Notes under the pieces: generated by a model
Database searches by the model: none
Told to the model about the DNA's origin: nothing
The model's input: the letters and a program-made list of their open reading frames with translations, nothing else
Assembly (NCBI RefSeq): GCF_029168945.1
Contig: NC_083603.1
Span: forward strand, 34,445,396-34,509,395
DNA length: 64,000 bases
Reading direction: 5' to 3'
Origin: Cannabis sativa
Taxonomy: Eukaryota > Streptophyta > Magnoliopsida > Rosales > Cannabaceae
Shown: positions 24,050 through 35,704 of the stretch, in pieces
Position numbering within the stretch: the stretch's first letter is position 1
Layout of the letters: each line of letters begins with the position of its first letter
Position numbers and translations under genes: made by a program

Positions 24050-24953
24050 GTGAGTTTATAGCATAGAAAGAAATACCTTGTTTCTTTGCTAGAAACTTAG
24101 GGCATTAGGGTTTCCAGTGGCCCTTTTCATTACAATAGAAGCATTTTCCATTTGGCTTATATCTGGGATTAGCAGCCTTTTTCTTTTTAACTGTTTTCAC
24201 AACTTGAACAGGCTTCTTGCTATTCTTCCACTTCTTCTTGTTGTTGGGTTCGGAAGCAAAGGTAATTTTTGCCTCAGCCTTAGCCACCCCATTAGCATTC
24301 CCAGAATTAGGAGCTTTAGATACTCCTTTCTGTGGTCCTCCAATTAAATTTTCAAATGTCTGAAGGTTGTTAACCAACTCGTGAATGTCAAGTTCCAACT
24401 TTTTCATGACATAATTTGAAGAAAAGGGTAGAAAGGCTGGAGTCAAACTGTTCAAGATCAGACTCACTTGAGTTGTCTGATCCATAAAAGTTCCATGATT
24501 CTCAGCTTCTTAGAAGTAACTCGTCATTTGGAGAAGGTGATCACGCACGCTCTGATGAGGTCTCATCCGTGCATTATTTTTCTTTTTCGCCTCAAAGCGA
24601 GCTTGAATTGATGCCATTTCGAATAGTTCAATCAACTTGTTCACGATTTGTGCAGCCGTGAGAGTGTTAGCAAACCTTGTTTTCAAGGTGTCAACCATAC
24701 TAGACAGCATAAAGTATCGAGCTTTATTGTTGGCATTCTTCCAACGCTCAAACTTATCTTTTACTTCCTTGGTTGCACTCTCACCTTGCTGCTCAGGATC
24801 CGCTTCAGTTAACACAAAGAGGGCATTTTCACCAATGAGAGCAATGTTAATGTTCTTTCTCCATTTGTTAAAGTTAGATCCATTCAGCTTATTATCACTC
24901 AACAGTGACACCATGGGGTTGATCATTGTCATGTTGGATACTACAAATAACAA
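24050..24953 (-). pseudogene. gag: Copia gag with zinc knuckle, two stops
   Basis: Capsid precursor of the composite copia element. The natural start is probably the MTMINPM methionine at about 24932, although the frame opens at 24953. One frame runs through KLNGSNFNKWRKNINIAL and the UBN2-like gag core (AAQIVNKLIELFEMASIQAR, RPHQSVRDHLLQM), an in-frame TAA at 24510, then QTTQVSLILNSLTPAFLP and a Lys-rich tail. It ends in a CCHC zinc knuckle CFYCNEKGHWKP*C in which a second TAA falls just before the last cysteine. No frameshift is needed across about 850 bases, so decay is recent or limited to nonsense changes. It would need two reversions to be functional. Confidence 0.88.
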
Positions 24954-27900
24954 TAAATAGAAATCAAATAAGGTTTAACACAAAATCTCATTCAGAAATT
25001 ATTAGCACATAGCAAGTAGGAATGACAAGTGAAAATACTAAAGCATACGATCCTAAATAATTTCCAAGGTCTTCAACAAACTGATATCATTGTCCCGTTT
25101 AGGCGAGAGTCAAAAATATCATCCATTGAATAGAGTTGTCAGCTCATCTAAAATGATAAACATTCTAGCAACCTTTTATTCGATCAAGATCAGAATCCAG
25201 CATTGTCCCGTTTAGGCGAGAGTCAAGGCTATTCTATCTTATAAGCTTCTACCATTGTTTCATACTTTTGTAAGTCTTACTAATAGTCACCACCATTAGG
25301 GTGATCCATACTAAAAATAAAACACTTACAAATAATACTTATCTTTCGAGAATCTACGGCGTTAAATTGCTAATGAACGTTCCTCCATTAGGGAGGATTA
25401 CTCACTAAAACAAGAACTATGTAGAACCAACAATGAAGATCGAATATCCTAAAATAAAGCTCATTATTTAATTTATTTTCTTCTAATATTTATTTTAAAT
25501 ATATATTTATTTAATTAAAATTTCCAATTTAGAATAAAATTCTAAATACAAATTTTAATTTAATATTTATAAAATTATACTTAGATTGATATGAAAATAA
25601 ATTAAATTATTTTCCATCTTAGTAATAATTTTCAATAAATATTTTTAGAAATTATTCAAATTAAGTTGTATCAAAATTAATTAATAATTAATTTACAACT
25701 CAAATTTAATTTTCTATAAATTTATATTGCATTTCGAAAATTAATGTATCTAAAATAAATACAATTTTTGAAAATGCTATAAAATAAAATAAAATAAATC
25801 TTGAAAAAATTATTCTAATTTTATGTTGGTCCAAAATTAATTTTCAACATAAATATAATTTTTCCTATTTAATTAAATATCTAAGAAAATCATCAAATAT
25901 TTAAGTATCATGATTAAAATAAACTTAAATATTAATTTTCTATTTAATTAAATATCACTAGAAAAATACTTCAAGCAAACAGACAATAACTATCTAGACA
26001 TTTATTGAATAATTAATTTATTTTCTAATTATAATATATTTTAGTTTATTTATTTTAATTAATCATTTAAATGAAAAATATATTGATTTAAGTTGGTCTA
26101 AATTTAATTAAAATAATTAATTTTCAACTTTAATCTATTTTTTAAAAAAAAAAATTCAAAATTTTCTGCATTTAAAAAATGCAATTTCGAATTCTATATA
26201 AAAAATGATTAATAAAATAAAAATAAAATATGTTTTTAAAATTATTCAAATTTAAGTTGTTCTGAAATTAAAATTTCTAACTTAAAATAATTTTCTATTT
26301 AATTAAACATTCTGAAATAATAATATTTAAGTATGAAGAACGAAATCAACCTAAATATTTAATTTTCAATTTAATTAAATGTATTAAATATAAGAATTAA
26401 ATAATCAAGTATAAAATAAACTTAATCATTAATTCTTATTCAACACAAGGAAAAATATTCTTAATTAAGTTGATCCAAAATTAATTAATAAATAATTAAT
26501 TTTCAACTTAAAATACTTTTCTAATTAAATATTAGAAAATATAATTAGTCACTATAAATTACTATCTAGAATATATCTCAATTAACTAAGTGTTTTTCTA
26601 AAATTAACTTTAAAATATTCAATGAAAAATAAATTTCATATATTTTAAAAGTTAATTATGTTGCTAATTCAATTTTAATTACGTTGGACTAATATAATTA
26701 ACCTAATACAATTATTTAAATAAGACAAATGGGCCTTCATAATTGGGGTAGTTCATGTGAGGGAGGGCTGGGTTCAGTATGTCGTACCCACTACAAAGGC
26801 CCCCTAACTCTCACACAAGGCCAAAAGGAGAGGAAATTAACCATTAAATAAATAATTGTTATTAATTGAATAAGCCCAATTCTAATTGGGCCTAAATAAA
26901 ATTACTTAAGTAAAAATTTTATTTTATCAACCTAGTCCATTTAATTAATAAAACTTAAATGGGCTTGCTATATGCATCTAAGCCCAAAAGCAAACATATA
27001 GGCTCATACAAGTTAAATGATTTGGATGGGCCCTATCATGTTACTAGGTTTACATAGATGAAAGAACTTGCAAAATTTACCTGTTACAAATTATTTATAA
27101 GATCTATTGACAATTGAACTATGATTAAAATTAGATCATTGGATCTGTCAACAAGTTAATCATAGCAATTTAGATCAAATAAATAATAGGTTTGTAAAAC
27201 AAAATTGAATAAATAATTAAATAATCAAACAATACAAACCAAAAACAAGTAACAGATAATCTAGAAAGTAGAATTTAAAATTTAGGTTGTTAGAGAATAT
27301 TTGAAAAAAAATAATAAAAAAAAAAAACTAACAAACTCCTAAATTTCCTAAATTATATTTTAAAATCAAAAATATCTAACCAATTTTTCAAATTTCAAGT
27401 TTATTCAAAAAAATAAATTATTTAAATTTCTAATAAGATAATATAATATAATATCTTGAATTTTAAAAAAATTAGATATTCCTAATATTATATTCTTAGT
27501 CTTATAATATAATAAATTAAATATTATAAAATAAAAAAATTTGAAAAGTAAGATATTTTTATGGTTAGAATATTTCCAATTTTATTAAAAATTATATAAA
27601 ATAAGTTTAAATAGAAATTTTAGCCTAAACTAACCAATTTTTAAAAATTTCATATTATTTTTTCTAAAATTAATTTAATAAAAAAATATCTAATAAAATA
27701 AAATGTTAAAACTAACATATTTCTAATCTTATAATTTTAATTGATAAAATATGTTTCAAAAAAATAACAAATTTGAAAAAAAAATGATATGGTTAGCAAA
27801 TTTTGAAATTTAAATAAGATTATTTAAAAAAAAAAAGATAATATTTTAAAACCGAAATAAGATCATTCAAATTTAATAAAAAAAAAATGTAAAAAATGTG

Positions 27901-28636
27901 ATCTTATAATTAAAATAAATAAAATAATCTAAAATTTCAAAATTAACCGTAAGGCTATTTTTTTTTTTTTTTTTTGAGAAATCAAATTTTTAAAATTTAA
28001 AGCCTACTAATATCTAAAACTAATTTTAATTAATTAAAAATAATTTTATTCTGACAATTAGATTTTTAATTGAAAATTTAGATTCTACACAAAATTCTAC
28101 CAAAATTTGTATTTTTTTTCAATGAAAAACGATTTTTGAATCAAAAGATATGAAGAAAACAAATTTGGTGCACAGGGGTATGCAATGCATACCCCTTCTC
28201 GAGCGCGGATAGGTGGGAGTTGACCGAGCCAGAGGCTGCATGCAGCCTCAATTGGTGGAGGATACTCGGCATGTACAGGGCTGTGTCCGAGAATTCTCGG
28301 TCAGCTCCTTGTTTGAACGAGGGTGTTGTCTTAGCGTGTCCCAATGTCCGCGCGCACACGTGTGCATCCAATTTCAGATATTTTCATCCAAATTCAAAAA
28401 AATCATAACTAATTTATAAAAAAATCCAAATTAGGTTTTGTAAAAGCCTAAATTCATTAATTTTTTGTCTACTTTCCAGTAAAAATATTTTCAGAAAGAA
28501 ATAAAAAATATTTTTACAACATATACTGCGATTTCTAAACAATCATTATATGAGCACATAAACCATCATGAAACCAACCAAATCAATACAAAACATCATT
28601 TTAATTCATATTTTATGAAAGTAAATCATTACCATG
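24954..28636 (-). other. 3.7-kb copia leader with paired motif, hairpin and palindromes
   Basis: Non-coding sequence between primer site and gag. In transcript order it has a palindrome-dense GC-rich block (28365-28175), about 2.6 kb of extremely AT-rich DNA with diverged repeats, a conserved hairpin region (26815-26756), and two copies of CTCTCGCCTAAACGGGACA (25222-25204 and 25109-25091) just before gag. The same order is found in the element at 2487-12353. No protein is claimed here. Confidence 0.75.
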
Positions 28637-28648
28637 GCTCTGAGGCCA
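28637..28648 (-). other. Primer binding site, variant
   Basis: Minus strand TGGCCTCAGAGC, two bases after the LTR end. It differs from the usual initiator-Met complement TGGTATCAGAGC at bases 4-5. The duplicated site at 20535-20546 shares the CC. Confidence 0.8.
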
Positions 28649-28650
28649 AT

Positions 28651-30483
28651 TTTTGGAATATATTTTACTAGGATCTAGATTTATTACCATGTATGTTATT
28701 TAACATCCTAAATATGAATTTCTAATCAATGTAAATAAAGACAAAAAGTTTAGGAAACCTTACAGTGGGTGTAACAGAATATTAATGGCTCCTTCCACTG
28801 AGATCTCTAACCCTTGTATCCTTTCTGTAGCAGAGTATCACCAAGATCTGAGCCCGAATGTCCTTCTCTTAATTCTGGATTCTTCACAGCCTTACACACT
28901 ATGATTGAGATACCACTTGATGTGTGTGGGCACTCACTCTATCACTCAAGGTATGTAAAATATGAAGAGAGAAAGAGAGGGGCTGGTTCGAAAATAATAA
29001 AAGGAGAAGGCTGAGGAAAATTTTACTGAAGGTGAAATTTCATCATCTTTAAGTGTGAGCCATCACTATCTATTTATAGGAAACCACCTTTAGGTTAGGA
29101 TTTATTAGGCATTAAAATATTGAAAAATTAAATGGAAAATCCCTTGCAAGTGGCCAGCCATAGTAAGTGGGCCCCAGTTGGGAATTTTTCCACTTTTGAC
29201 AATTTTTCCTTATTTTCTCAAAAATATAACTTTTTTCCAATTCTAGCCACTTAAATGCCAAAACTATTTATTTAATAATTAAAATTAATTATCAAATAAA
29301 ATTGCCCTTTAATATATTTATTAATTAGACTTAATAAAGTCTCTTAATTAATAAATAAGACCTAGAATCTCTTTTCTTCACAATTAAACCCTTGCTTAGT
29401 TAAAATTCATAAACTAGACATAGTCTAATTTTAGGATTAGAATTGATTAATTAAAATCAATCATCTGAGTCATACAAGCAGTATGGTCTCAACTAGTATG
29501 GGGACCATAGGCCTATACAACCGAGCTTCCAATAGGCAGAACTAGAATTTACAAAGTGAATTCCCTGACTTATTAATTCCTTATTGCATCCACCATAGAA
29601 CTTGGAATTGCACTCTCAGTCATATAGAACGCTCTATATGTTCCACGATATAGATACGCTATAAACATTTAACCATCGTTTTAATCTCAATAATCAAAGA
29701 TCCTCTATAGATTATTTACACAGAGTAGGGATAAATTTACCATTTCACCCCTCAATGTATTTCATCCTTAAAACACTTAGCTTCCTATAAATGATGTTTC
29801 AGTGAGCTAATATAATATCTGATGGAATATAAATGATGTCTCGAAGGAAATCATCGTTTCACTTCTATGTCCTGATAGAAGCTATATATTCTATATCTAT
29901 GTTTAGCGCTCCCACTCAATTGCACTATCATGTTCCCAAAATGTACGTATGACCCTGACCAAAAAGCAGGCTTAACTAACAAATCAAAGAACATGAATAG
30001 CACTCCTGAGATTGAACCTAAGCATGTCAGGATTAAGATCTTTTGATCTAAGATCAACTAGTGATATTGACTTTGAAAGATACAACGGTAAGATTATAAT
30101 ATCTTTACCAAGTTCAATATCGGTCCCAGTCCAATGTATACTCCATACATCTGAAACTAGCATACTTTGCCAATGTTCTGGAAAGAACATAACACTCATC
30201 CAAGGTGTAAGTACACTTCATCGGTGATTATCACATCAGTGTAAATCCAGTGCACTGATGAATCAGGGACTTTGTCTTTTGAAGCATATAATCACAATCA
30301 CATTCCACTGTGTTGACATCACTGTAAGTGTGAATGACTATATGTTCTAGACTTACCAGATTTTGTATATATTAAACCATAAACATGAAAACTACATGTA
30401 AACATAAATGACTTCTAATCTTTCATTGATAACAAATCAGATTAGATTGAAATGGGTTTTATTTAGGGCATAAAATCCCAACA
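28651..30483 (-). repeat. 5' LTR of composite copia element
   Basis: 1833 bp, minus strand TGTTGGGATTTTATGCCC at 30483 to CCAAAA at 28651 (terminal G changed). TATA box CCTATAAATAG on the minus strand at about 29069-29080. Same family as the LTRs at 2487 and 10450. Confidence 0.9.
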
Positions 30484-30488
30484 TATTC
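30484..30488. repeat. Target site duplication TATTC, right
   Basis: Second copy of the duplication at 20030-20034, directly outside the LTR. Confidence 0.8.
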
Positions 30489-30593
30489 TACTTTTCAACT
30501 CAACATGTAAACAGTCCTAGCCTTAGCAAGAGCGAGAAATTTCTATCCTAGACACAAAATGATAAAAGTTCAACCACGGGTTAGTGTACTTAC
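30489..30593 (-). other. First part of predicted intron, copy B
   Basis: The minus-strand donor AA|GTAAGTAC is at 30593. The intron would continue across the copia insertion to an acceptor at 19727, giving about 413 bases when the insertion and one target copy are removed, close to the 384 and 464 bases of copies A and C. Confidence 0.45.
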
Positions 30594-30720
30594 TTGCTGG
30601 GTTGAGGGAGGATGAGTTGATGTCGAAGAGTCTTATCTAATATTTTTTATCCCAATTGACGAGGCGGTCGCAACTGGTCTAAAAGTCAAATCCTTTGTTT
30701 GGTAGGGGTTGAGTTGGTCG

Positions 30721-30729
30721 ATTTATAGG
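30721..30729 (-). promoter_or_regulatory. TATA box of antisense accessory gene, copy B
   Basis: Minus strand CCCCTATAAATCGACC, about 130 bases before the predicted donor and 520 bases from the LTR start, in the direction of accessory ORF B. Confidence 0.5.
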
Positions 30730-31233
30730 GGCTCAATGTCAGGAAGAAGCTTCACATGGTGGTTGAGCAGCTACTGAATCAAATTTTTGCACTCTTGTTA
30801 CATGCAATAAGAGCAACAAGAGAGAAAGTTATAGGGAAAAAATTGAAGTTTGGTGTGGAAAAAGTGAAAAGAATGCTATTAATGTTAATTTACATTTCAA
30901 GAGGACAAACAGTTTTTTCAAAATCAATGGTCCAGATCTTCCACCATGATCTAACAACAGGGGAGTTGAAAGGGCCAAAATCATTTATTAGTCATGATTT
31001 ACCTTAGGTCCATCGAGCCATAAAGACAAGTCTTTTTGAATTGTACCGCTGTAATGAATTAACTAGGGCATTTAGTATACCGCGTGATTTCCATGCCAGC
31101 AATTTTTGACATTCCATCTACCCTTGACAGATTACAACTCACCAAAAAGACGCATTTGTAACCCCATTAGTTAGTGCGTGTAAACGGTCAGTTCCTAGAA
31201 GAAGTGGCAAGCTCCAAGAACTCAAATTGTCCA

Positions 31234-31248
31234 AAAAACTTGGGGGTT
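31234..31248 (+). other. Polypurine tract, copy B
   Basis: AAACTTGGGGGTTAAA directly before TGTTATCC on the plus strand; equivalent to the tracts of copies A and C. Confidence 0.75.
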
Positions 31249-32040
31249 AAATGTTATCCATATTCTAAGATCTTTAATATGTGGTAATCATAGAAAGGTG
31301 CCACCTTGGCCTATTTGTAATTAGTGTGTACCTTTCGCCTATTAGGGTCATGAAAGAAGTTATATTCTAAGAATAGTCAGAGGATCCTCGTGATAGCAAG
31401 GACGAGAAGGATTTTGAAACTCCTACCTTTCATCCACTACTGAGAAGGGATGAAGTCCTCCAAAGCTACATACATTCAAAGAGAGTAACAAGTTCATGTA
31501 ATTTGAGAAGGAAGTGGCCAACTGGTTTCAAAACCGCCGTGACTATATCCCATTCGGAGCTCGAAGCGAAGATTACATATCTTTTAACACCGAATGAGAT
31601 CTTGTTCCCTACGTCATACCATGGTAGTTCACGTACGTGCGTCTATAGCACCATTTTGTCTAAGGACTTGTCTAGGAAACAACTTTTAAAGGTGAAACCT
31701 TTGAGTGACATGTGTCCACATTCCCATGCAATTCCTTACAACAGTCATACGCCACACAATGGGAAAACTAGCTACCAAACAACGATCAGATCATCATGTT
31801 GTAGTATTAGCCCTTGTGGCGTGTTGCGTAAGAAACCCTAGGTAGGTAAGGGGTATTCCCTTACCCACATGTGTGCCTATAAATACCCTTACTTTTCATG
31901 TGTAAAGGATGAATAATTTCATACTTTCAGAACCTCTACAAAAATTCCTTCTAGCTTTCTCCTTCTACAAGAGAAATAACATGAATACATAGTTAATATT
32001 TATACTATAAACACTCATAAGACACATCTTCACTGTTGCA
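31249..32040 (+). repeat. Tat-lineage 3' LTR, copy B
   Basis: Starts TGTTATCCATATTC after the polypurine tract. A plus-strand TATA box CCTATAAATACCC lies at about 31877-31886 with a short R/U5-like part after it. The right border is approximate (a CA at 32040), because the next sequence is an unrelated gag fragment and no second LTR is available for comparison. Small open frames inside it are not considered genes. Confidence 0.6.
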
Positions 32041-32620
32041 ACCCTGTTCTTGATAATTGTTTGAATTAGAGGGACAATCTTTGTCACTGCCCCCACTTCT
32101 AAGTTGTCTTGGGAAGTAGGGCGAGATTCTTCATCACTGCTTTCATGCTTGAGATCTTCTTGAGAAAAAGCAGGGGATTCATCGTCACTATCTCCTTGCT
32201 CAAGTTCATCTTGAGAAACAGAAGAGGAGTCTATTTTAGTAGAGGCATTAGTTGTTTATTCTTTTTCACCTTCGTAGTCAATGTCTATTCGAGACTTAAA
32301 AAATAAATTAGCAATGTAATCTATTGCTTCTGGTTGAGCAACTCCCCTGACCTTCTTGACGGTTTCTTCGAGCTTGATTAAACTGTCAGCTCTGTCTAGA
32401 AGCTCTTAAATGGTGTATACTGGTTTGAGCTTCAAGTCTTTCCAAAATGGACTCATTACTGTTAGTCCAACTGTCATTGCCATGACCTTGTCATCTTCAC
32501 TGAGTGTCTTTGTCTTCATGGTGGCCTCGAGCAAGGAGATAGAATGCTTTCTTTAGTGTCTAGATACCAGGGAAAGCTTAAGATACAACTGTTGTGTTGT
32601 TTCTAATAGTGTGGCTAGAG
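32041..32620 (-). pseudogene. gag: Ty3/gypsy gag fragment, C-terminal capsid part
   Basis: On the minus strand one frame reads KTKTLSEDDKVMAMTVGL, MSPFWKDLKLKPVYTI, a stop, then ELLDRADSLIKLEETVKKV. This is the usual capsid pattern in which a 'GL...F...SL...P' segment is followed by 'ELL.RA...I.LEE'. After it comes an acidic tail with repeated SQEDL-like words (SQDELEQGDSDDESPAFS). No primer site, LTR or zinc knuckle belongs to it; it is a piece of a gypsy element, probably Tat-like. Confidence 0.6.
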
Positions 32621-32825
32621 AGACCCGACAATGAGAATTGTCTTGTATGTCTTGCAGGTCAGTTTGTACTTCAAAGATATATATGTGAGAGAGAGGATCA
32701 TTTTTGCCAGTGTATGGATGCCACACTTAATTTCTGAACTTTGAGGGGATTTCTAAAGCCTTGATTAGATGCAAGAGATGAGAACACCACACTTGATCTA
32801 ATCCATACTTTGTTGGCTTTAGAGA
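32621..32825. other. Short unassigned stretch
   Basis: About 200 bases before the Athila repeat begins, with no frame and no recognised repeat. Confidence 0.4.
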
Positions 32826-33356
32826 GGTGAAATCCTAGCTAGCATTAAACCTTAGAAATGATCTAGGCCATTTTTGGACGATTAATCCTTTCAAGCTATC
32901 CCGTTGAATAGTAATTTCCCTTAGTCACCCTTATTTGAGCCAATTTTCCTATTTGTTCTTAGCAACCATCAATGATTATAACCCGTACCCATGATTTTTT
33001 TAATCCTTCAATAAACGAACCTACCCTCTAAAATTTATCAGGGACAAATTAGATGCGGCTGGTTAGATGAGTGGGTTCCTCTTGAGAATATTGTGGTGAG
33101 CTCTTCCTAATTTTATTTGTATAGCCACATTGGGGACAATGATGGGATTTAAGTTTGGGGTGTGTGGGAATGAGCTCACAAGACTATATACGTAATTCTC
33201 TTGTTATAAATATATATACATGCATCTACTATATCTGTCAGGTTTAAAAAAGAGAAAAAAAAAATAGTAGGAAAAGAAATTATATATAGTACAAAAAAAC
33301 AAATACATTATCAATGATAGAGAGTTCCTTGAAACTAATTTTGGGGTGTAATTTGT

Positions 33357-33421
<65 letters not shown>

Positions 33422-34039
33422 ATGTGTTTGCTGGAAAGTAACAATAGAAAGAGAATTAAATTTGAATCAAATCATTCATTTTGGGTTAAAAGTGCATTTT
33501 GGGTGAGAGCTTGAGAGAGAAAGAAAGGTCCTCAATAAATTGATGAGGTTAGGTTACAAGCCATATAAATATTAAGTTTTATGCTACCCTAACATAAGCC
33601 TCGCATCACAAGCCTAATAGAGTCCTTTAGATCTTGGGTATAAAGCTAGAATACATTAGTTGAGAGGATTGCACTAATTCAACTTATGGGAGAAAAATTT
33701 TCAAACTTGAAGATCAAGGTTAGTTATAATAGGGATTCAAAAGTTTTTGTGGGTAGTATTTGCACACTCAATTGATTGGATTACTTGACATAGGCATTAA
33801 TAATATCTATAACATTTGAAATTTGATTGAGACACATAGGTTCAAAACATATTCACTACCATAATTTCAATCCATTTCATATATTTTTTAAGAGCATTTT
33901 CTTCGATAAATAAATTTTGAATGAGCAGTACCCTCCCGGTTAGAAACTTGTTTGTTGTTGCTATTTTGTTTGTTGTTATTGTTCTTTTTGTTTTAATTTT
34001 TCATTACTCGGGGACAATCAATACTCTAAGTTTGAGGTG
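32826..34039 (+). repeat. Athila 3' internal region, first copy
   Basis: Matches 39745-41253 (LINE removed) with scattered differences, from the GTAGCTAGCATTA stretch to the polypurine tract CTAAGTTTGAGGTG at about 34026-34039. Non-coding. Contains a TC microsatellite absent from the other copy. Confidence 0.85.
33359..33415. repeat. TC dinucleotide microsatellite
   Basis: About 28 perfect TC units. The corresponding place in the second copy (about 40240) has only CTCTCGCTCTG, so the expansion is specific to this copy. It creates a Leu/Ser-run frame that is not a gene. Confidence 0.95.
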
Positions 34040-35565
34040 TGATAACTCCATGATATAGAGTTATTGTTATGATCTTTAAACTTAATATGTTGTGTAAAGA
34101 GTAATGAAAGTGTGTTTCTTTGTTAAGATTGGTTAGTTTTTGTCTTGATTGTCTATCTAGTATACTAGCTTTTGAGTCTTGTAATATAGTTATGCTTAGT
34201 TGTGTTTATTTAATTAAACATTGTTTTTTGTTACGAATGAAAGTTAAAGTGCCAAGGGAATGAAAATGATGCAAGATTAAAAGGGTTATTGAAGTTGAAA
34301 CTGGGAGGAATTGATGAACATATTGCTATAAGAATTCAACATTCTAAGCAGTGACGTGGTCAAGTTACAAAGAGAATTGAATCCATCCACATCATCACCC
34401 ATGTGGTAGTCACTTAAATTTATACTAGTTGACGATGTGAGAATAGGAAACAAAGAGAACCTGTGGGCCACAGAGAGTTGTTGAGCTTTCTAATTAGAGT
34501 AAATAAGGTGTACACTAAGGGAATAGAAGAAAAATAAGTACCAGCCTCCATTGACATTCATTACACACACACATGAGCTACAAAAAGAGAGAAAAAATAT
34601 TGTAGAAAGAAAAGTATTGAAAATCAAGTACCTTAAAGAGGAAATCAACGGAGGATAGAAGGAAGAGGACACAAGCTTCATTAGTTTGGCTTTCTATTTT
34701 TCTTGTTCTGTTTTCTTCCTTTCTTTATATATTTGGAGTTTGATAATTTTTTAAAGACTAAGTAGCAACCATGGATGAAATTTTTTTATTTTGGATTGTA
34801 ATTACTGGTTTGAACATGAGCTAAGGTTCTTGAGACTTGAATGGCTATTAACCCCCTATGATTTGAACTAAGTAATTTGAGTGCATGATTTTAACAATTT
34901 TTTCTTTGTTCATTCAAGTAAGCCTACTATTTATTAATTGTTATTATTTTTCCATGAGTAACAATTTTCCAAGCTAAATCCAATTCTGGAAAGGCTAGAC
35001 CTAGTAGTTACAACTTGGATGATGCAAGTGAATTCCTAGGTTTACGTTTTTCTTAATAAATGGAATATGGATATTTCATTACCTTGCATAACTTGATAAT
35101 GATGTTTAATTGTTGTTCTGCAACCTGATTTGATATAAGAATATATTAAACTAAGTTGTAGAACTTAATCTGTGAGTTTTGGAAAAATCTCACAAACATA
35201 TGAAAGATTATGTTAACTCTGTGCAACTTTGTTGAATGGATGTCGTAACAAGTAGGCTGATTTGACATAGGGAGAATTAGCTATTCAAGTCTATCATTCC
35301 ATAGATATTTTTTCTCGCAATTAATTTATTAGTATTTGTTGCTTTATTTTAAGCATATTTTTATTGTCACCAATTTATATTAGTTTCATCACTCATCCAT
35401 TTGTTTTTTTATTGTTTTTTTCCTTACTAAGGACTTTAATTTGTTAATTAGTTTGTTTTATATCTATTTTAATTTGCAATCCTTGTGGAGATGTTACTCC
35501 ATATATTTGTTATATTACTTGTTATCGATTGCTTGCACTTGCATAGTATATTAATTTCCACAACA
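34040..35565 (+). repeat. Athila LTR 1
   Basis: TGATAACTCCATGATATAG...TTTCCACAACA, 1526 bp, preceded by a polypurine tract and followed by a primer site. Matches 41254-43021 apart from the insertion there. TTTATATATTTGG at about 34726 may be its TATA box. Confidence 0.85.
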
Positions 35566-35570
35566 AGTTT

Positions 35571-35590
35571 TTAGCACAGTTATCGGCGAT
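35571..35590 (+). other. Degenerate Athila primer binding site
   Basis: TTTTTAGCACAGTTATCGGCGATT aligns by eye with the Athila-type TTTTTGGCGCC-GTTGCCGGGGATT site; several bases differ. Its distance of a few bases from the LTR end supports the assignment. Confidence 0.6.
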
Positions 35591-35704
35591 TAAAATTAAA
35601 AATTGTGTATTATCAATTATTTTACAATCTTTTTGTTGTTTAAGATTCTAACGTTGCTTGAGTGGGTTGTATATTTCCTTTTTTTTTCAGGTTTACTCTA
35701 GTAC

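Larger units (their letters stand above)
20035..30483 (-). mobile_element. Composite Ty1/copia element, LTR-internal-LTR-leader-LTR fragment
   Basis: Read on the minus strand: 5' LTR (30483-28651), primer site, long leader, gag (24953-24050), remnant internal DNA, polypurine tract (22146-22134), full-position LTR (22133-20549), a second primer site plus about 340 bases of leader (20548-20210), and the last 175 bases of a third LTR (20209-20035). One TATTC duplication flanks the whole, so it behaves as one insertion that was later enlarged and trimmed by recombination. Pol is almost entirely missing: only 2 kb separate gag from the LTR. It is inserted in the predicted 5'-UTR intron of accessory ORF copy B. 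The family is that of the element at 2487-12353. Confidence 0.85.

Noticed and set aside
31503..31841. 112-codon plus-strand frame
   Set aside because: Lies wholly within the copy B LTR upstream of its TATA box and has no recognisable domain.
33314..33514. Frame with a long Leu/Ser run
   Set aside because: Created by the TC microsatellite; absent from the sister repeat.
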